From assembly GCF_036330325.1 (NCBI RefSeq), contig NZ_JAZDRO010000001.1, positions 930,001 through 994,000 on the forward strand: a stretch of DNA of 64,000 nt, given 5' to 3'. Below, one piece after another: positions 34,363 to 43,100 of the stretch. How positions within the stretch are numbered: position 1 is the first letter of the stretch; each line of letters starts with the position of its first letter. The notes below the pieces were generated by a model. The model had not been told where the DNA came from and did no database searches. It saw only the letters and a program-made list of their open reading frames with translations. Position numbers and translations under genes: made by a program. The stretch is from Hyphobacterium marinum (lineage in GTDB: Bacteria > Pseudomonadota > Alphaproteobacteria > Caulobacterales > Maricaulaceae).

Positions 34363-35457
34363 ATGAACAGACGTGATCTCCTGGGCGGCGTGACCGCGAG
34401 CGGACTGCTGGCTGCGCTGCCGGCGACCGCATGCGGGGCTTTTCAGTCGCCTCCGCTGGCCGAGCGGGCGGGGCGGATGCTGCTTCTTGGCTTCATCGGC
34501 GATAATCCCGATACCGAAGGCGCGGACATCGTTGCCGGCCATCTCGCGGCCGGGCGGATCGGCGGGGTTCTGTTCCTCAGGCACAATGTGCGTTCGCGTG
34601 AGGGTGTGGAAGCGCTGGCCGCGCGTTTTCGCGCGATCCGTCCCGATGCCTGGCTGGCGCTCGACCAGGAGGGCGGCGCGGTCCAGCGGCTCTCGGGTGA
34701 TCTGGGGTACACGCCGATCCCGCGCGCGCAGAACATTGCGCAAAGCCACAGTGTCGAGGAGGCCCGCGCGCTCTATGCCGCGGCTGCGGCTGAGTTCCGC
34801 GCGGCGGGCTTCACGATGAACCTCGCCCCCATTGCCGACGTGCAGTACGACGCCAACAGCGTCATCGGGCGCTGGGGACGCGGCTATGGCACGGACGGGG
34901 ACACGATCGCGGCCTATGCGGGGGCCTTCATCGACGCATTCGAGAACGCTGGCGTGGCCTGCTCGATCAAGCATTTCCCCGGACATGGCCGCTCGAACGG
35001 CGACAGCCATGAAGGCTTTGTCGACATGACCCATACCTGGCAGGAGAGCGAGCTCGACCCGTTCCGCCAGCTGATCGATAACGGACGCGCGCATCTGATC
35101 ATGGGCGGGCATTTGATCCATCGCGGGCTTGATCCGTCCGGCGACCCGGTGACGGTCTCCCGGCCGATCCTGCACGATCTCCTGCGCCGCGACATGGGCT
35201 ATGAGGGCGCGCTCATCACCGATGATCTCGACATGGGCGCGATCCGCGAGAATTTCGATCAGCGCGAGGCGGTGATCCGCTCGGTCATCGCTGGCAATGA
35301 CATGGTGATGATGTCCAACTCCGCCGCGCCGGACCCGGAACTGCCGCAGAAATTTGCGCGGTGGATCGGGGAAGCCGTCGACGAGGGCCGTCTCAGCGAG
35401 GGCCGGATCGACCGGTCTATAGCCCGTCTCGACTGCCTGCGGGCGGTGGTGGAGTGA
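34363..35457 (+). CDS. Exported beta-N-acetylhexosaminidase, GH3 (NagZ-like)
   Basis: 364 residues. The N-terminus is a Tat-type lipoprotein signal (MNRRDLLGG, lipobox TAC with Cys24), whereas classical NagZ is cytoplasmic. GH3 elements: LALDQEGGAVQRL, IKHFPGHGRSNGDSHEG with the NagZ-type loop, and ITDDLDMGAI with the nucleophile Asp (287/288). It would remove GlcNAc from peptidoglycan fragments or other beta-hexosaminides in the periplasm. The upstream in-frame start (34312) puts a charged segment before the signal and is rejected. GGCGGGACCGG precedes the ATG only weakly. Confidence 0.88.
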   Translation: MNRRDLLGGVTASGLLAALPATACGAFQSPPLAERAGRMLLLGFIGDNPDTEGADIVAGHLAAGRIGGVLFLRHNVRSREGVEALAARFRAIRPDAWLALDQEGGAVQRLSGDLGYTPIPRAQNIAQSHSVEEARALYAAAAAEFRAAGFTMNLAPIADVQYDANSVIGRWGRGYGTDGDTIAAYAGAFIDAFENAGVACSIKHFPGHGRSNGDSHEGFVDMTHTWQESELDPFRQLIDNGRAHLIMGGHLIHRGLDPSGDPVTVSRPILHDLLRRDMGYEGALITDDLDMGAIRENFDQREAVIRSVIAGNDMVMMSNSAAPDPELPQKFARWIGEAVDEGRLSEGRIDRSIARLDCLRAVVE

Positions 35458-35501
35458 GCCCACAACAGGCGCTGTTGGCCGCCCTGCAGTTGTGAGTCAG
35501 C

Positions 35502-35545
35502 GTGTCCCGACACGATTTTGCTTTTGCCCGACACGAATTCTGTCA
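35502..35545 (+). promoter_or_regulatory. Tandem CCCGACACGA repeats upstream of the RHH protein
   Basis: CCCGACACGA occurs at 35506-35515 and again at 35527-35536, 21 bases (two helical turns) apart. The first lies in a palindrome GTGTCCCGACAC; the second precedes TGTCA, giving GACA-N7-TGTC. Repeats of this kind ahead of a ribbon-helix-helix gene suggest its own operator. Inference. Confidence 0.4.
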
Positions 35546-35580
35546 CTCTTGGCGGCAAGAGACCCCATGTGTTCTGAGCC

Positions 35581-36228
35581 ATGCGAAACCAACGCCCCAC
35601 CCGACGTGATCCGAAGAAGACCGTTTCGATAGAAGCCCGGGTCAGTGAGGAAGAAAAGCGCGCCTTTACCCAGGCTTGCCGTGCCGCCAACAGACCGGTC
35701 AGTCAGGTGCTGCGCGGTCTGATGGGTGTGTTCGTTTCGCTCCACTCCATCAGACAATGGATCTCAACGACCATGACATTCCTGCTATTTCGACCCCTGC
35801 GCACGGCGTTCGCCTCGATCAGCGCCGCCGCCATGCTTGCCACCGGCGTCTTCCTCGTCCCGAGTGCCTCGGCGGATATCCGCATGGCCTACCAGGTCAA
35901 TCTCGACGACGGTATCGGACGCATCGTTTCGGAAGGCGTTACCAGCGTCAGCAGCGGCAACGGCGTGTCCGAACCTGTCGCTGACACGCTGGGCGAAACC
36001 GTTCGCTACAGCATCACGGCACAGCCCTGTGGTTCTGACGCCGGGCCGTCCTGCCCTGCGGGCGCGGCCCATGTCGTGATCAGTCTCTGGGATAATCTCG
36101 CCGGGGCTGGCTGGACAGAGACCGACCGCGGGATCGTCACCGCGACCTCCGGTGAAACGCGGTTTGAAGAACAACTGGGTGAGGGCCGGTCGATTACGGT
36201 GATCTTCTCCGTTCTGCCGCAGTCCTGA
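35581..36228 (+). CDS. Predicted membrane-anchored ribbon-helix-helix protein
   Basis: 215 residues. Residues 13-48 read as a CopG-like ribbon-helix-helix DNA-binding domain (KKTVSIEARVSEEEKRAFTQ, then NRPVSQVLRGLM). A hydrophobic segment (about 66-95, MTFLLFRPLRTAFAS...FLVPSASA) follows, then a beta-type domain (97-215) with two cysteines (QPCGSDAGPSCPAG). A single frame joins all parts; a second start at 35773 would give the exported part alone. No clear ribosome site precedes either start. If translated whole, the DNA-binding part is cytoplasmic and the rest periplasmic, or the hydrophobic segment is a signal peptide of an independently translated product. Confidence 0.6.
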   Translation: MRNQRPTRRDPKKTVSIEARVSEEEKRAFTQACRAANRPVSQVLRGLMGVFVSLHSIRQWISTTMTFLLFRPLRTAFASISAAAMLATGVFLVPSASADIRMAYQVNLDDGIGRIVSEGVTSVSSGNGVSEPVADTLGETVRYSITAQPCGSDAGPSCPAGAAHVVISLWDNLAGAGWTETDRGIVTATSGETRFEEQLGEGRSITVIFSVLPQS

Positions 36229-36245
36229 GCCGGACCACATGACAT

Positions 36246-36275
36246 GAAAAAGGGCGGCCCGTGTGGGCCGCCCTT
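36246..36275 (-). terminator. Terminator of groESL
   Basis: On the minus strand AAGGGCGGCCC-ACAC-GGGCCGCCCTT runs into TTTC. It lies 32-61 bases past the groEL stop. Confidence 0.85.
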
Positions 36276-36306
36276 CCTCATTCGTGTAAGCGGGTTGGGT
36301 GTGGAC

Positions 36307-37956
<1,650 letters not shown>

Positions 37957-38018
37957 AGTGTTTCGTTCCGTTCCGGATGTGTTGTTCTAGGGAAGTGAAG
38001 GGAGCGGTGTGACCGCGA

Positions 38019-38309
38019 TCAGCCTTCGAGAATGCCGAGGATGTCGGATTCCTTCATGATCAGCAGCTCGTCGCCATCGACCGTGACTTCGGTTCCCGAC
38101 CATTTGCCGAACAGGATGCGGTCGCCGGTCTTCACGTCGAGCGCGCGAACCGAACCGTCGTCCTTGATGGCTCCGCCGCCCACGGCGACGACTTCGCCTT
38201 CCTGAGGCTTTTCCTTGGCGGTATCGGGAATGATGATTCCGCCCTTGGTCTTGGCTTCTTCCTCGACGCGCTTCACGAGCACGCGGTCATGGAGAGGACG
38301 AAATTTCAT
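38019..38309 (-). CDS. groS: Co-chaperonin GroES
   Basis: 96 residues. MKFRPLHDRVLVKRVEEEAK, the mobile loop EEAKTKGGIIIPDTAKEKP, and the roof/core strand ILFGKWSGTEVTVDGDELLI are standard. It caps the GroEL ring. First gene of the operon, 58 bases after the CIRCE element. Confidence 0.99.
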   Translation of the reverse strand: MKFRPLHDRVLVKRVEEEAKTKGGIIIPDTAKEKPQEGEVVAVGGGAIKDDGSVRALDVKTGDRILFGKWSGTEVTVDGDELLIMKESDILGILEG

Positions 38310-38366
38310 GGTGTTTCACCCATTTGATGGTTGTGATTGATCCCGTGCAGAGCGGTCCGGATCGCG

Positions 38367-38393
38367 TTGGCACTCACCAGGCCCGACTGCTAA
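38367..38393 (-). promoter_or_regulatory. CIRCE element (HrcA operator) of groESL
   Basis: Reading the minus strand: TTAGCAGTC, nine bases, GAGTGCCAA, one mismatch per arm from the CIRCE consensus TTAGCACTC-N9-GAGTGCTAA. Position just downstream of the -10 box and before groES is the usual one. HrcA bound here would repress the operon at normal temperature. Confidence 0.9.
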
Positions 38394-38402
38394 CAGCCGC
38401 GC

Positions 38403-38430
38403 AGATAGGGCCGGGGGAGAGGGCCGTCAA
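38403..38430 (-). promoter_or_regulatory. Promoter of groESL
   Basis: Minus strand CCCTTGACG then 16 bases then CTATCT (within CCCTATCT). The boxes fit both sigma-70 and alphaproteobacterial sigma-32 (CTTGA...CCCTATCT) patterns. The start would fall near 38396, at the edge of the CIRCE element. Confidence 0.65.
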
Positions 38431-38470
38431 GGGTGCGCTGCCAAAGAATTCGGGCTTTGGGAGAAACTAA

Positions 38471-38500
38471 TTGTTGCACTTGCGCGTTAGGCCCTACAAT
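38471..38500 (+). promoter_or_regulatory. Promoter of the OmpA-like lipoprotein
   Basis: TTGTTG, 18 bases, TACAAT; an overlapping TTGCAC is possible as -35. The start would be about 38507, giving a 34-base leader. Confidence 0.5.
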
Positions 38501-38540
38501 CCCTCGCGCGGGGGAAGAGACCCGAAGGAGATTTCTGGCC

Positions 38541-39209
38541 ATGAAACGCCAAATGCTGATTATCGCCGCCGGTGCCATGCTGGCGACCGCTTGCACCACG
38601 ACTGACCCGGTGACGGGCGAGACCTATGCCAACAATACCGGGCGCGGTGTCATTGCCGGCGCTCTGGCCGGTGCGGCGCTGGGCTATCTGACCAATACCA
38701 GTGATTCCGAGGAAGGCCGTACCAACGCGCTGATCGGCGCAGGTGTCGGCGCGCTCGCCGGGGGTGCCATCGGCAACTACATGGACCGCCAGGAACGCGA
38801 AATGCGCGAAGCGCTGCGTGATTCAGGCGTCGGCGTGCGCCGCGAAGGCAATGATCTGAAGCTGATCATGCCGGGCGACGTGACCTTCGACACCAATTCG
38901 TCGGAAATCCAGCCGCGCTTCTATGAGGTCCTGAATGACGTCAGCGACGTGCTGAACCAGTATCCGGCGACCTATGTCGACGTCATCGGTCACGCCGACT
39001 CGACCGGCGCGGCGGACTATAACCAGCGCCTGTCAGAACAGCGTGCCCAGTCCGTGGCCGGCTATCTGATTGCCCAACGCGTGATGCGTGACCGATTCTA
39101 TGTCGGCGGGATGGGTGAAACCTCTCCCATCGCCTCGAACGACACGCCGGCCGGGCGGGCCCAGAACCGCCGGGTCGAAATCGTGATCCGGCCGCACACC
39201 ACGTCCTAG
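38541..39209 (+). CDS. OmpA-family lipoprotein (YiaD-like)
   Basis: 222 residues. Lipoprotein signal MKRQMLIIAAGAMLATAC (Cys18). A glycine-zipper membrane segment pair follows (GVIAGALAGAALGYL and GAGVGALAGGAIG, about 37-78), then a C-terminal OmpA peptidoglycan-binding domain (VTFDTNSSEIQPRF, IGHADSTGAADYNQRLSEQR, GRAQNRRVEIVI). It should anchor the outer membrane to the cell wall. GAAGGAGAT is a strong ribosome site eleven bases before the ATG. An in-frame extension to 38433 lacks any start signal. Confidence 0.93.
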   Translation: MKRQMLIIAAGAMLATACTTTDPVTGETYANNTGRGVIAGALAGAALGYLTNTSDSEEGRTNALIGAGVGALAGGAIGNYMDRQEREMREALRDSGVGVRREGNDLKLIMPGDVTFDTNSSEIQPRFYEVLNDVSDVLNQYPATYVDVIGHADSTGAADYNQRLSEQRAQSVAGYLIAQRVMRDRFYVGGMGETSPIASNDTPAGRAQNRRVEIVIRPHTTS

Positions 39210-39238
39210 GACGACCCACACGACTGCCAATCGCTGGC

Positions 39239-39270
39239 GGCGCATCCCGATCGCGGGGTGCGCCGTCTTC
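39239..39270 (+). terminator. Terminator-like hairpin after the OmpA lipoprotein
   Basis: GGCGCATCCC and GGGGTGCGCC (one G-U pair) around a six-base loop, followed by GTCTTC. The T tract is weak. Confidence 0.5.
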
Positions 39271-39284
39271 GTATCCGGACCGGA

Positions 39285-39347
39285 ATCGTTAACGATCTGA
39301 AAACACCCCCTCCGCGAGTCTGCTATCAGGCGGGTCAGGACTGATTC
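39285..39347 (+). promoter_or_regulatory. Candidate cell-cycle control sites upstream of tipF
   Basis: Perfect 12-base palindrome ATCGTTAACGAT (39285-39296), which includes TTAACGAT, close to a CtrA half-site, then GANTC methylation sites at 39316-39320 (GAGTC) and 39343-39347 (GATTC), all within 81 bases of the ATG. Two GANTC sites so close together are rarer than chance suggests. Direct CtrA, GcrA or CcrM action is inferred from the gene identity. Confidence 0.35.
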
Positions 39348-39365
39348 GCGACAGACGGGGGCGGG

Positions 39366-40574
39366 ATGCCGCGCGCAACAGACATTCTGATCGTGCTGAC
39401 CTACGCCATGATCGCGGTCGTGGCCGCGCTGGCCTTTGACCGGTTCGGCCTGATGTCGACCAGCTTTGCCTGGCTGATGGGGGCGTTCGTCTTCCTCATC
39501 GCCGGGCAGGCCCATAGTGCCGCGGCACGGTCGATCGAGCGCAAGACGTTCGAGCAGGAAATTCACGAATTGCAGGCCGCCAATCTTTCGATCATCGAAG
39601 AGATGGAAGCGGCCCAGGCGCGCATCGAGACCATCGCCGGAGCGATCCGCGCCGAAGCGGTGGAACGCGAAGCCGCCCTGACCAACGAGGTCAAGGTGCT
39701 CGAAGACCTCGTGCGGCGCATGGGGGCGGTGCCGCCCTCACAGCGTGGTGCCACGATTGCGCCCGACGCCACCGGTGACATCGACATCGAGGTCGTACGC
39801 GACGCGCTCGAGCAGAACCGGGTCGATCTCTATCTCCAGCCGGTGGTATCGCTGCCCCAGCGCAAGACTTACTTTTACGAGAGCTATACGCGCCTGCGCG
39901 ACGCCAAGGGCGCGATTATCGCGCCGGCGGTGTTCATCCGCGCTGCGGAGGAGGCGGGCCTCGTCGGCGAGGTGGATAATCTTCTGCTCTTCCGTTGCAT
40001 CCAGATCGTACGCCGCCTGACCAAGTCGGACCGGCGGATCGGCATTTTCTGCAATCTCTCGCTTCGCTCGCTGACCGACGAGACGTTCTTCCCGGCCTTC
40101 CTCGACTTCATGCGGCGCAATTCCGATCTCGCCGGATCGCTGATCTTCGAGATTTCGCAGAACGCCTTTGACGAGCGCTCGCCGGCGGCAGCGCGCAACA
40201 TGGCGCGCCTGGCCGATTACGGCTTCCGCTTCTCCATCGACCAGGTCCGCAATCTCGATATTGACCTCGCCGAGATGCAACGCGCCGGTATCCGCTTCGC
40301 CAAGGTGGAAGGCCAGCGCCTGATCGAGGCGGTTCGCACTGGCGAGCAGATCGCCCAGATCGAGGCCGGGGCCATCCGGCCCGAAGACATTGCCGGCCTG
40401 TTCGCGCGTTATGGCGTCGACCTGATCGCCGAGAAGATCGAGAGCGAATCCACCGTGGTGGAAATCCTCGATATCGATGTGGCCTATGCGCAGGGTCACC
40501 TCTTCGGCGAGCCGCGCCCGGTGAAAGAGGAAATCCTCGAAACCACTGCCGACTCGGTCCGCCTCGCCAGCTGA
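39366..40574 (+). CDS. tipF: TipF-like flagellar/polarity regulator with degenerate EAL domain
   Basis: 402 residues. Two transmembrane segments (about 5-25 and 34-52), a coiled coil (60-118), then an EAL-type domain (about 140-385). The signature Glu-Ala-Leu is Glu-Ser-Tyr (YFYESYTRLR, 172-174), and other metal-binding acids are missing (ISQNAFDE, SIDQVRN), so it should bind but not hydrolyse c-di-GMP. This is the layout of Caulobacter TipF, which with TipN positions flagellum assembly at the new pole. A following HAD hydrolase gene also matches the Caulobacter order, as I recall. The ATG follows CGGGGGCGGG. Confidence 0.85.
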   Translation: MPRATDILIVLTYAMIAVVAALAFDRFGLMSTSFAWLMGAFVFLIAGQAHSAAARSIERKTFEQEIHELQAANLSIIEEMEAAQARIETIAGAIRAEAVEREAALTNEVKVLEDLVRRMGAVPPSQRGATIAPDATGDIDIEVVRDALEQNRVDLYLQPVVSLPQRKTYFYESYTRLRDAKGAIIAPAVFIRAAEEAGLVGEVDNLLLFRCIQIVRRLTKSDRRIGIFCNLSLRSLTDETFFPAFLDFMRRNSDLAGSLIFEISQNAFDERSPAAARNMARLADYGFRFSIDQVRNLDIDLAEMQRAGIRFAKVEGQRLIEAVRTGEQIAQIEAGAIRPEDIAGLFARYGVDLIAEKIESESTVVEILDIDVAYAQGHLFGEPRPVKEEILETTADSVRLAS

Positions 40575-40623
40575 CTCGCGTCACGGCTTGCATCGTCCGC
40601 GCCGCCGCCGCACAAGGCGGCCC

Positions 40624-41478
40624 ATGCAAATCATCGACGGCTTCTCCGAAATCTCTGACCGCTACGATGCCATCCTGTGCGATGTGTGGGGCGTCATCCG
40701 CGACGGTCACCGCCTGTTGCCCGAGGCGATGGACGCGCTGGCCCGCTTTCGCGCAGACGGCGGCACGGTCGTACTGGTCTCCAATGCGCCGCGCCCGGCG
40801 GACGATCTCGCCCGCCAGCTCGCCGCGATGGGAGCCGGCACGGATAGCTGGGACGGGATTGTCACGTCCGGCGACACGACACGGGCGGCGCTGAAGGAGC
40901 GCGCGCCCGGCCCGGTTTTCCGGCTGGGACCGGACGAGCGCGACGAAGCCCTGTTTGAAGGGCTGGAGCTCGATTTCGTAGCGCTCGAGGCGGCGAGTTT
41001 CGTGGCCTGCACCGGGCTGGTGGATGATCTCAACGAGGATCCGGGTGACTATATCGGTCTGCTTGAAACCATGAAGGCGCGTGACCTGGAATTGGTCTGC
41101 GCCAATCCGGATATTGTCGTGCAGTGGGGTGATCGCCTGGTCTGGTGTGCCGGGGCGTTGGCCCGGATGTACGAGAAAATGGGCGGCCGGACGATTGTCT
41201 CGGGCAAGCCGCATGCGCCGATTTATGACCTCGCCGAAGCGGCGCTTGCCGAAATGGGGTTTGATGGCGGGCGGGATCGCATCCTCGCTATTGGCGACGG
41301 GCCGGAGACCGATCTTGCCGGTGCCGCGGGGCGGGGCATCGATGCCCTGTTCATCGCGGGCGGTATTCTCGGTGAATCGCTGGACGACGCGGGCCTGTCC
41401 GAGGCCGGACTAGAGGCCGCGCTGGACGAATACGGCGTGCTGTCCCGATGGGCGGCGCAGTCGCTGCGCTGGTCGTGA
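40624..41478 (+). CDS. HAD-superfamily subfamily IIA hydrolase (TIGR01459-like)
   Basis: 284 residues. HAD motif I is YDAILCDVWGVIRDG, with Trp at the usual second aspartate position, the form found in the TIGR01459 family. Later motifs: LVSNAPRP (motif II), SGKPHAPIYDLAE (motif III lysine) and AIGDGPETDLAGA (motif IV). A phosphatase of unknown substrate. The chosen start sits 50 bases after tipF with AAGGCGG ahead of it. Confidence 0.85.
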   Translation: MQIIDGFSEISDRYDAILCDVWGVIRDGHRLLPEAMDALARFRADGGTVVLVSNAPRPADDLARQLAAMGAGTDSWDGIVTSGDTTRAALKERAPGPVFRLGPDERDEALFEGLELDFVALEAASFVACTGLVDDLNEDPGDYIGLLETMKARDLELVCANPDIVVQWGDRLVWCAGALARMYEKMGGRTIVSGKPHAPIYDLAEAALAEMGFDGGRDRILAIGDGPETDLAGAAGRGIDALFIAGGILGESLDDAGLSEAGLEAALDEYGVLSRWAAQSLRWS

Positions 41479-41542
41479 CTGGACAATACGGGGCCAACTC
41501 CGCTTAAACCGGCAGCAGACACTGCGAGGAGCGCCACACCCC

Positions 41543-41986
41543 ATGTCCCACCAGGAGCCCATTCCGCTCGAGGATATCCAGATCGGTCAGTCCGCCGAGA
41601 TGACGCGGCATGTCGATGACGCGACGGTGCGCGCCTTTGCCGAAGTGTCAGGCGATTTCAATCCGCTCCATCTCGACGAGGATTATGCGCGGCGGACCCC
41701 CTTCCGGGGACGCATCGCACATGGTGCGCTGATCGCCTCCTTCCTGTCCGGTGTTCTGGGCAACCAGCTGCCGGGGCCGGGCGCGATCTTCGTGCGCATG
41801 GATATCGGCTTTCAGCGTCCGGTACGGATCGGCGACACGCTGGTTGCGAAGGCCACGGTCAAGGCCATCGACATGAAGACGCGCATCGTCACCATGGACT
41901 GCGCATGCACGGTCGGGGACGACATCGCGATGACGGCGGTGGCGACCGTGATGGTCCGGACGCGCCGCCGCAAGACTGCAGGCTGA
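41543..41986 (+). CDS. MaoC-type (R)-specific enoyl-CoA hydratase-like protein
   Basis: 147 residues, one hotdog domain. The hydratase-2 motif is present: FAEVSGDFNPLHLDEDYARR, followed by IAHGALIASFLSG, with the Asp/His pair for hydration. PhaJ-like proteins make (R)-3-hydroxyacyl-CoA from enoyl-CoA, for polyhydroxyalkanoate or other use. AGGAGCG lies before the ATG. It sits 10 bases before ribF, so the two may be co-transcribed, but a joint role is not obvious. Confidence 0.85.
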   Translation: MSHQEPIPLEDIQIGQSAEMTRHVDDATVRAFAEVSGDFNPLHLDEDYARRTPFRGRIAHGALIASFLSGVLGNQLPGPGAIFVRMDIGFQRPVRIGDTLVAKATVKAIDMKTRIVTMDCACTVGDDIAMTAVATVMVRTRRRKTAG

Positions 41987-41996
41987 TCGCAGCCCG

Positions 41997-42941
41997 ATGG
42001 ACGTCCTGCGCGGCGACACCCGACCCGGAGATTTACGGCCCAGTGTCCTGGCCCTGGGGAATTTTGACGGTGTCCACCGCGGGCACCGTGCCTTGCTGGA
42101 TGAGGCGCTTGATCGCGCTCGAACATCCGGGCTCGCTACGGCTGTCGCGGTCTTCGAGCCGCACCCGCGCCGTTTCTTCCAGCCGGACGCACCGCCGTTC
42201 CGCCTGATGAGTGATGACCGGCGCAACGCCATCTTCGCGGAGATGGGGTTTGACCGCCTGCATGTCCTGACGTTCGATGCGGACATGGCGGCGCGCACGC
42301 CGAAGGCTTTTGTCGCCGACATCCTCAATGATCGCATTGCCGCCCGCGAAGTCGTCGTCGGTGCTGACTTCCGGTTCGGTAAGGGCCGGGCCGGGGATTT
42401 CGCCGCGCTGGCTGAACTGGCCAGAGCGCGGGGGATGACCGCTCATGCCGCCGGTCTCGTCGAAGCGGGCGGGGAGAAGATTTCCTCCAGCGCTATTCGC
42501 AATGCGGTGGCCGGTGGGGACATGAACGCTACCGAAGCGTGGCTGGGGCGGCCCTTCATTCTTGATGGTGTGGTCGAAGAGGGCGACCGGCGCGGGCGGA
42601 CGATTGGTTTTCCTACGGCCAATGTCGCGCTGGGCGACTTCGTGCGTCCGGCTCATGGCGTCTACGCGGTGAGTGTCAGGCGTCCGGGCGACACGCAGGA
42701 CATGGCGGGGGTCGCCAATGTTGGTGTCCGGCCCACGGTCGATGGCAAGCAGGAGCGGCTGGAGGTTCACCTCTTCGATTTTGCGGGTGACCTCTACGGC
42801 CAGACACTCGCCGTGTCCTTTCATGATCACTTGCGGGGCGAAAAGAAATTCGACGGGCTCGATGCCCTCAAAAACCAGATTGCGCGCGACTGCGAAGCGG
42901 CCCGGGCCGTGCTGGCCGCGCGAGAGTCTGGACCCGCCTGA
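41997..42941 (+). CDS. ribF: Bifunctional riboflavin kinase / FAD synthetase
   Basis: 314 residues. The N-terminal FMN adenylyltransferase half has LALGNFDGVHRGHRALL and VVGADFRFGKGRAGD; the C-terminal flavokinase half has GRPFILDGVVEEG, GRTIGFPTANVAL and ANVGVRPTVDG. It makes FMN and FAD, the cofactors of the acyl-CoA dehydrogenases and monooxygenase elsewhere in the window. The ATG is preceded by GCAGCCCG only, so ribosome binding may depend on coupling to the MaoC gene. Confidence 0.96.
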   Translation: MDVLRGDTRPGDLRPSVLALGNFDGVHRGHRALLDEALDRARTSGLATAVAVFEPHPRRFFQPDAPPFRLMSDDRRNAIFAEMGFDRLHVLTFDADMAARTPKAFVADILNDRIAAREVVVGADFRFGKGRAGDFAALAELARARGMTAHAAGLVEAGGEKISSSAIRNAVAGGDMNATEAWLGRPFILDGVVEEGDRRGRTIGFPTANVALGDFVRPAHGVYAVSVRRPGDTQDMAGVANVGVRPTVDGKQERLEVHLFDFAGDLYGQTLAVSFHDHLRGEKKFDGLDALKNQIARDCEAARAVLAARESGPA

Positions 42942-43100
42942 CCGGCTCTGTTAGAGCCTCAACCCATGGTCCACACTGCCTTGTCCATACGATTCACGCG
43001 CCGAATTAGCGGCCCGGCCCGTGCGGTCTAGTGACCGACGCGGGGCCGGGATGTTCCGCCCTGACCCTTTGACGCGACTATTTTTCAAGGACCCGAACTG

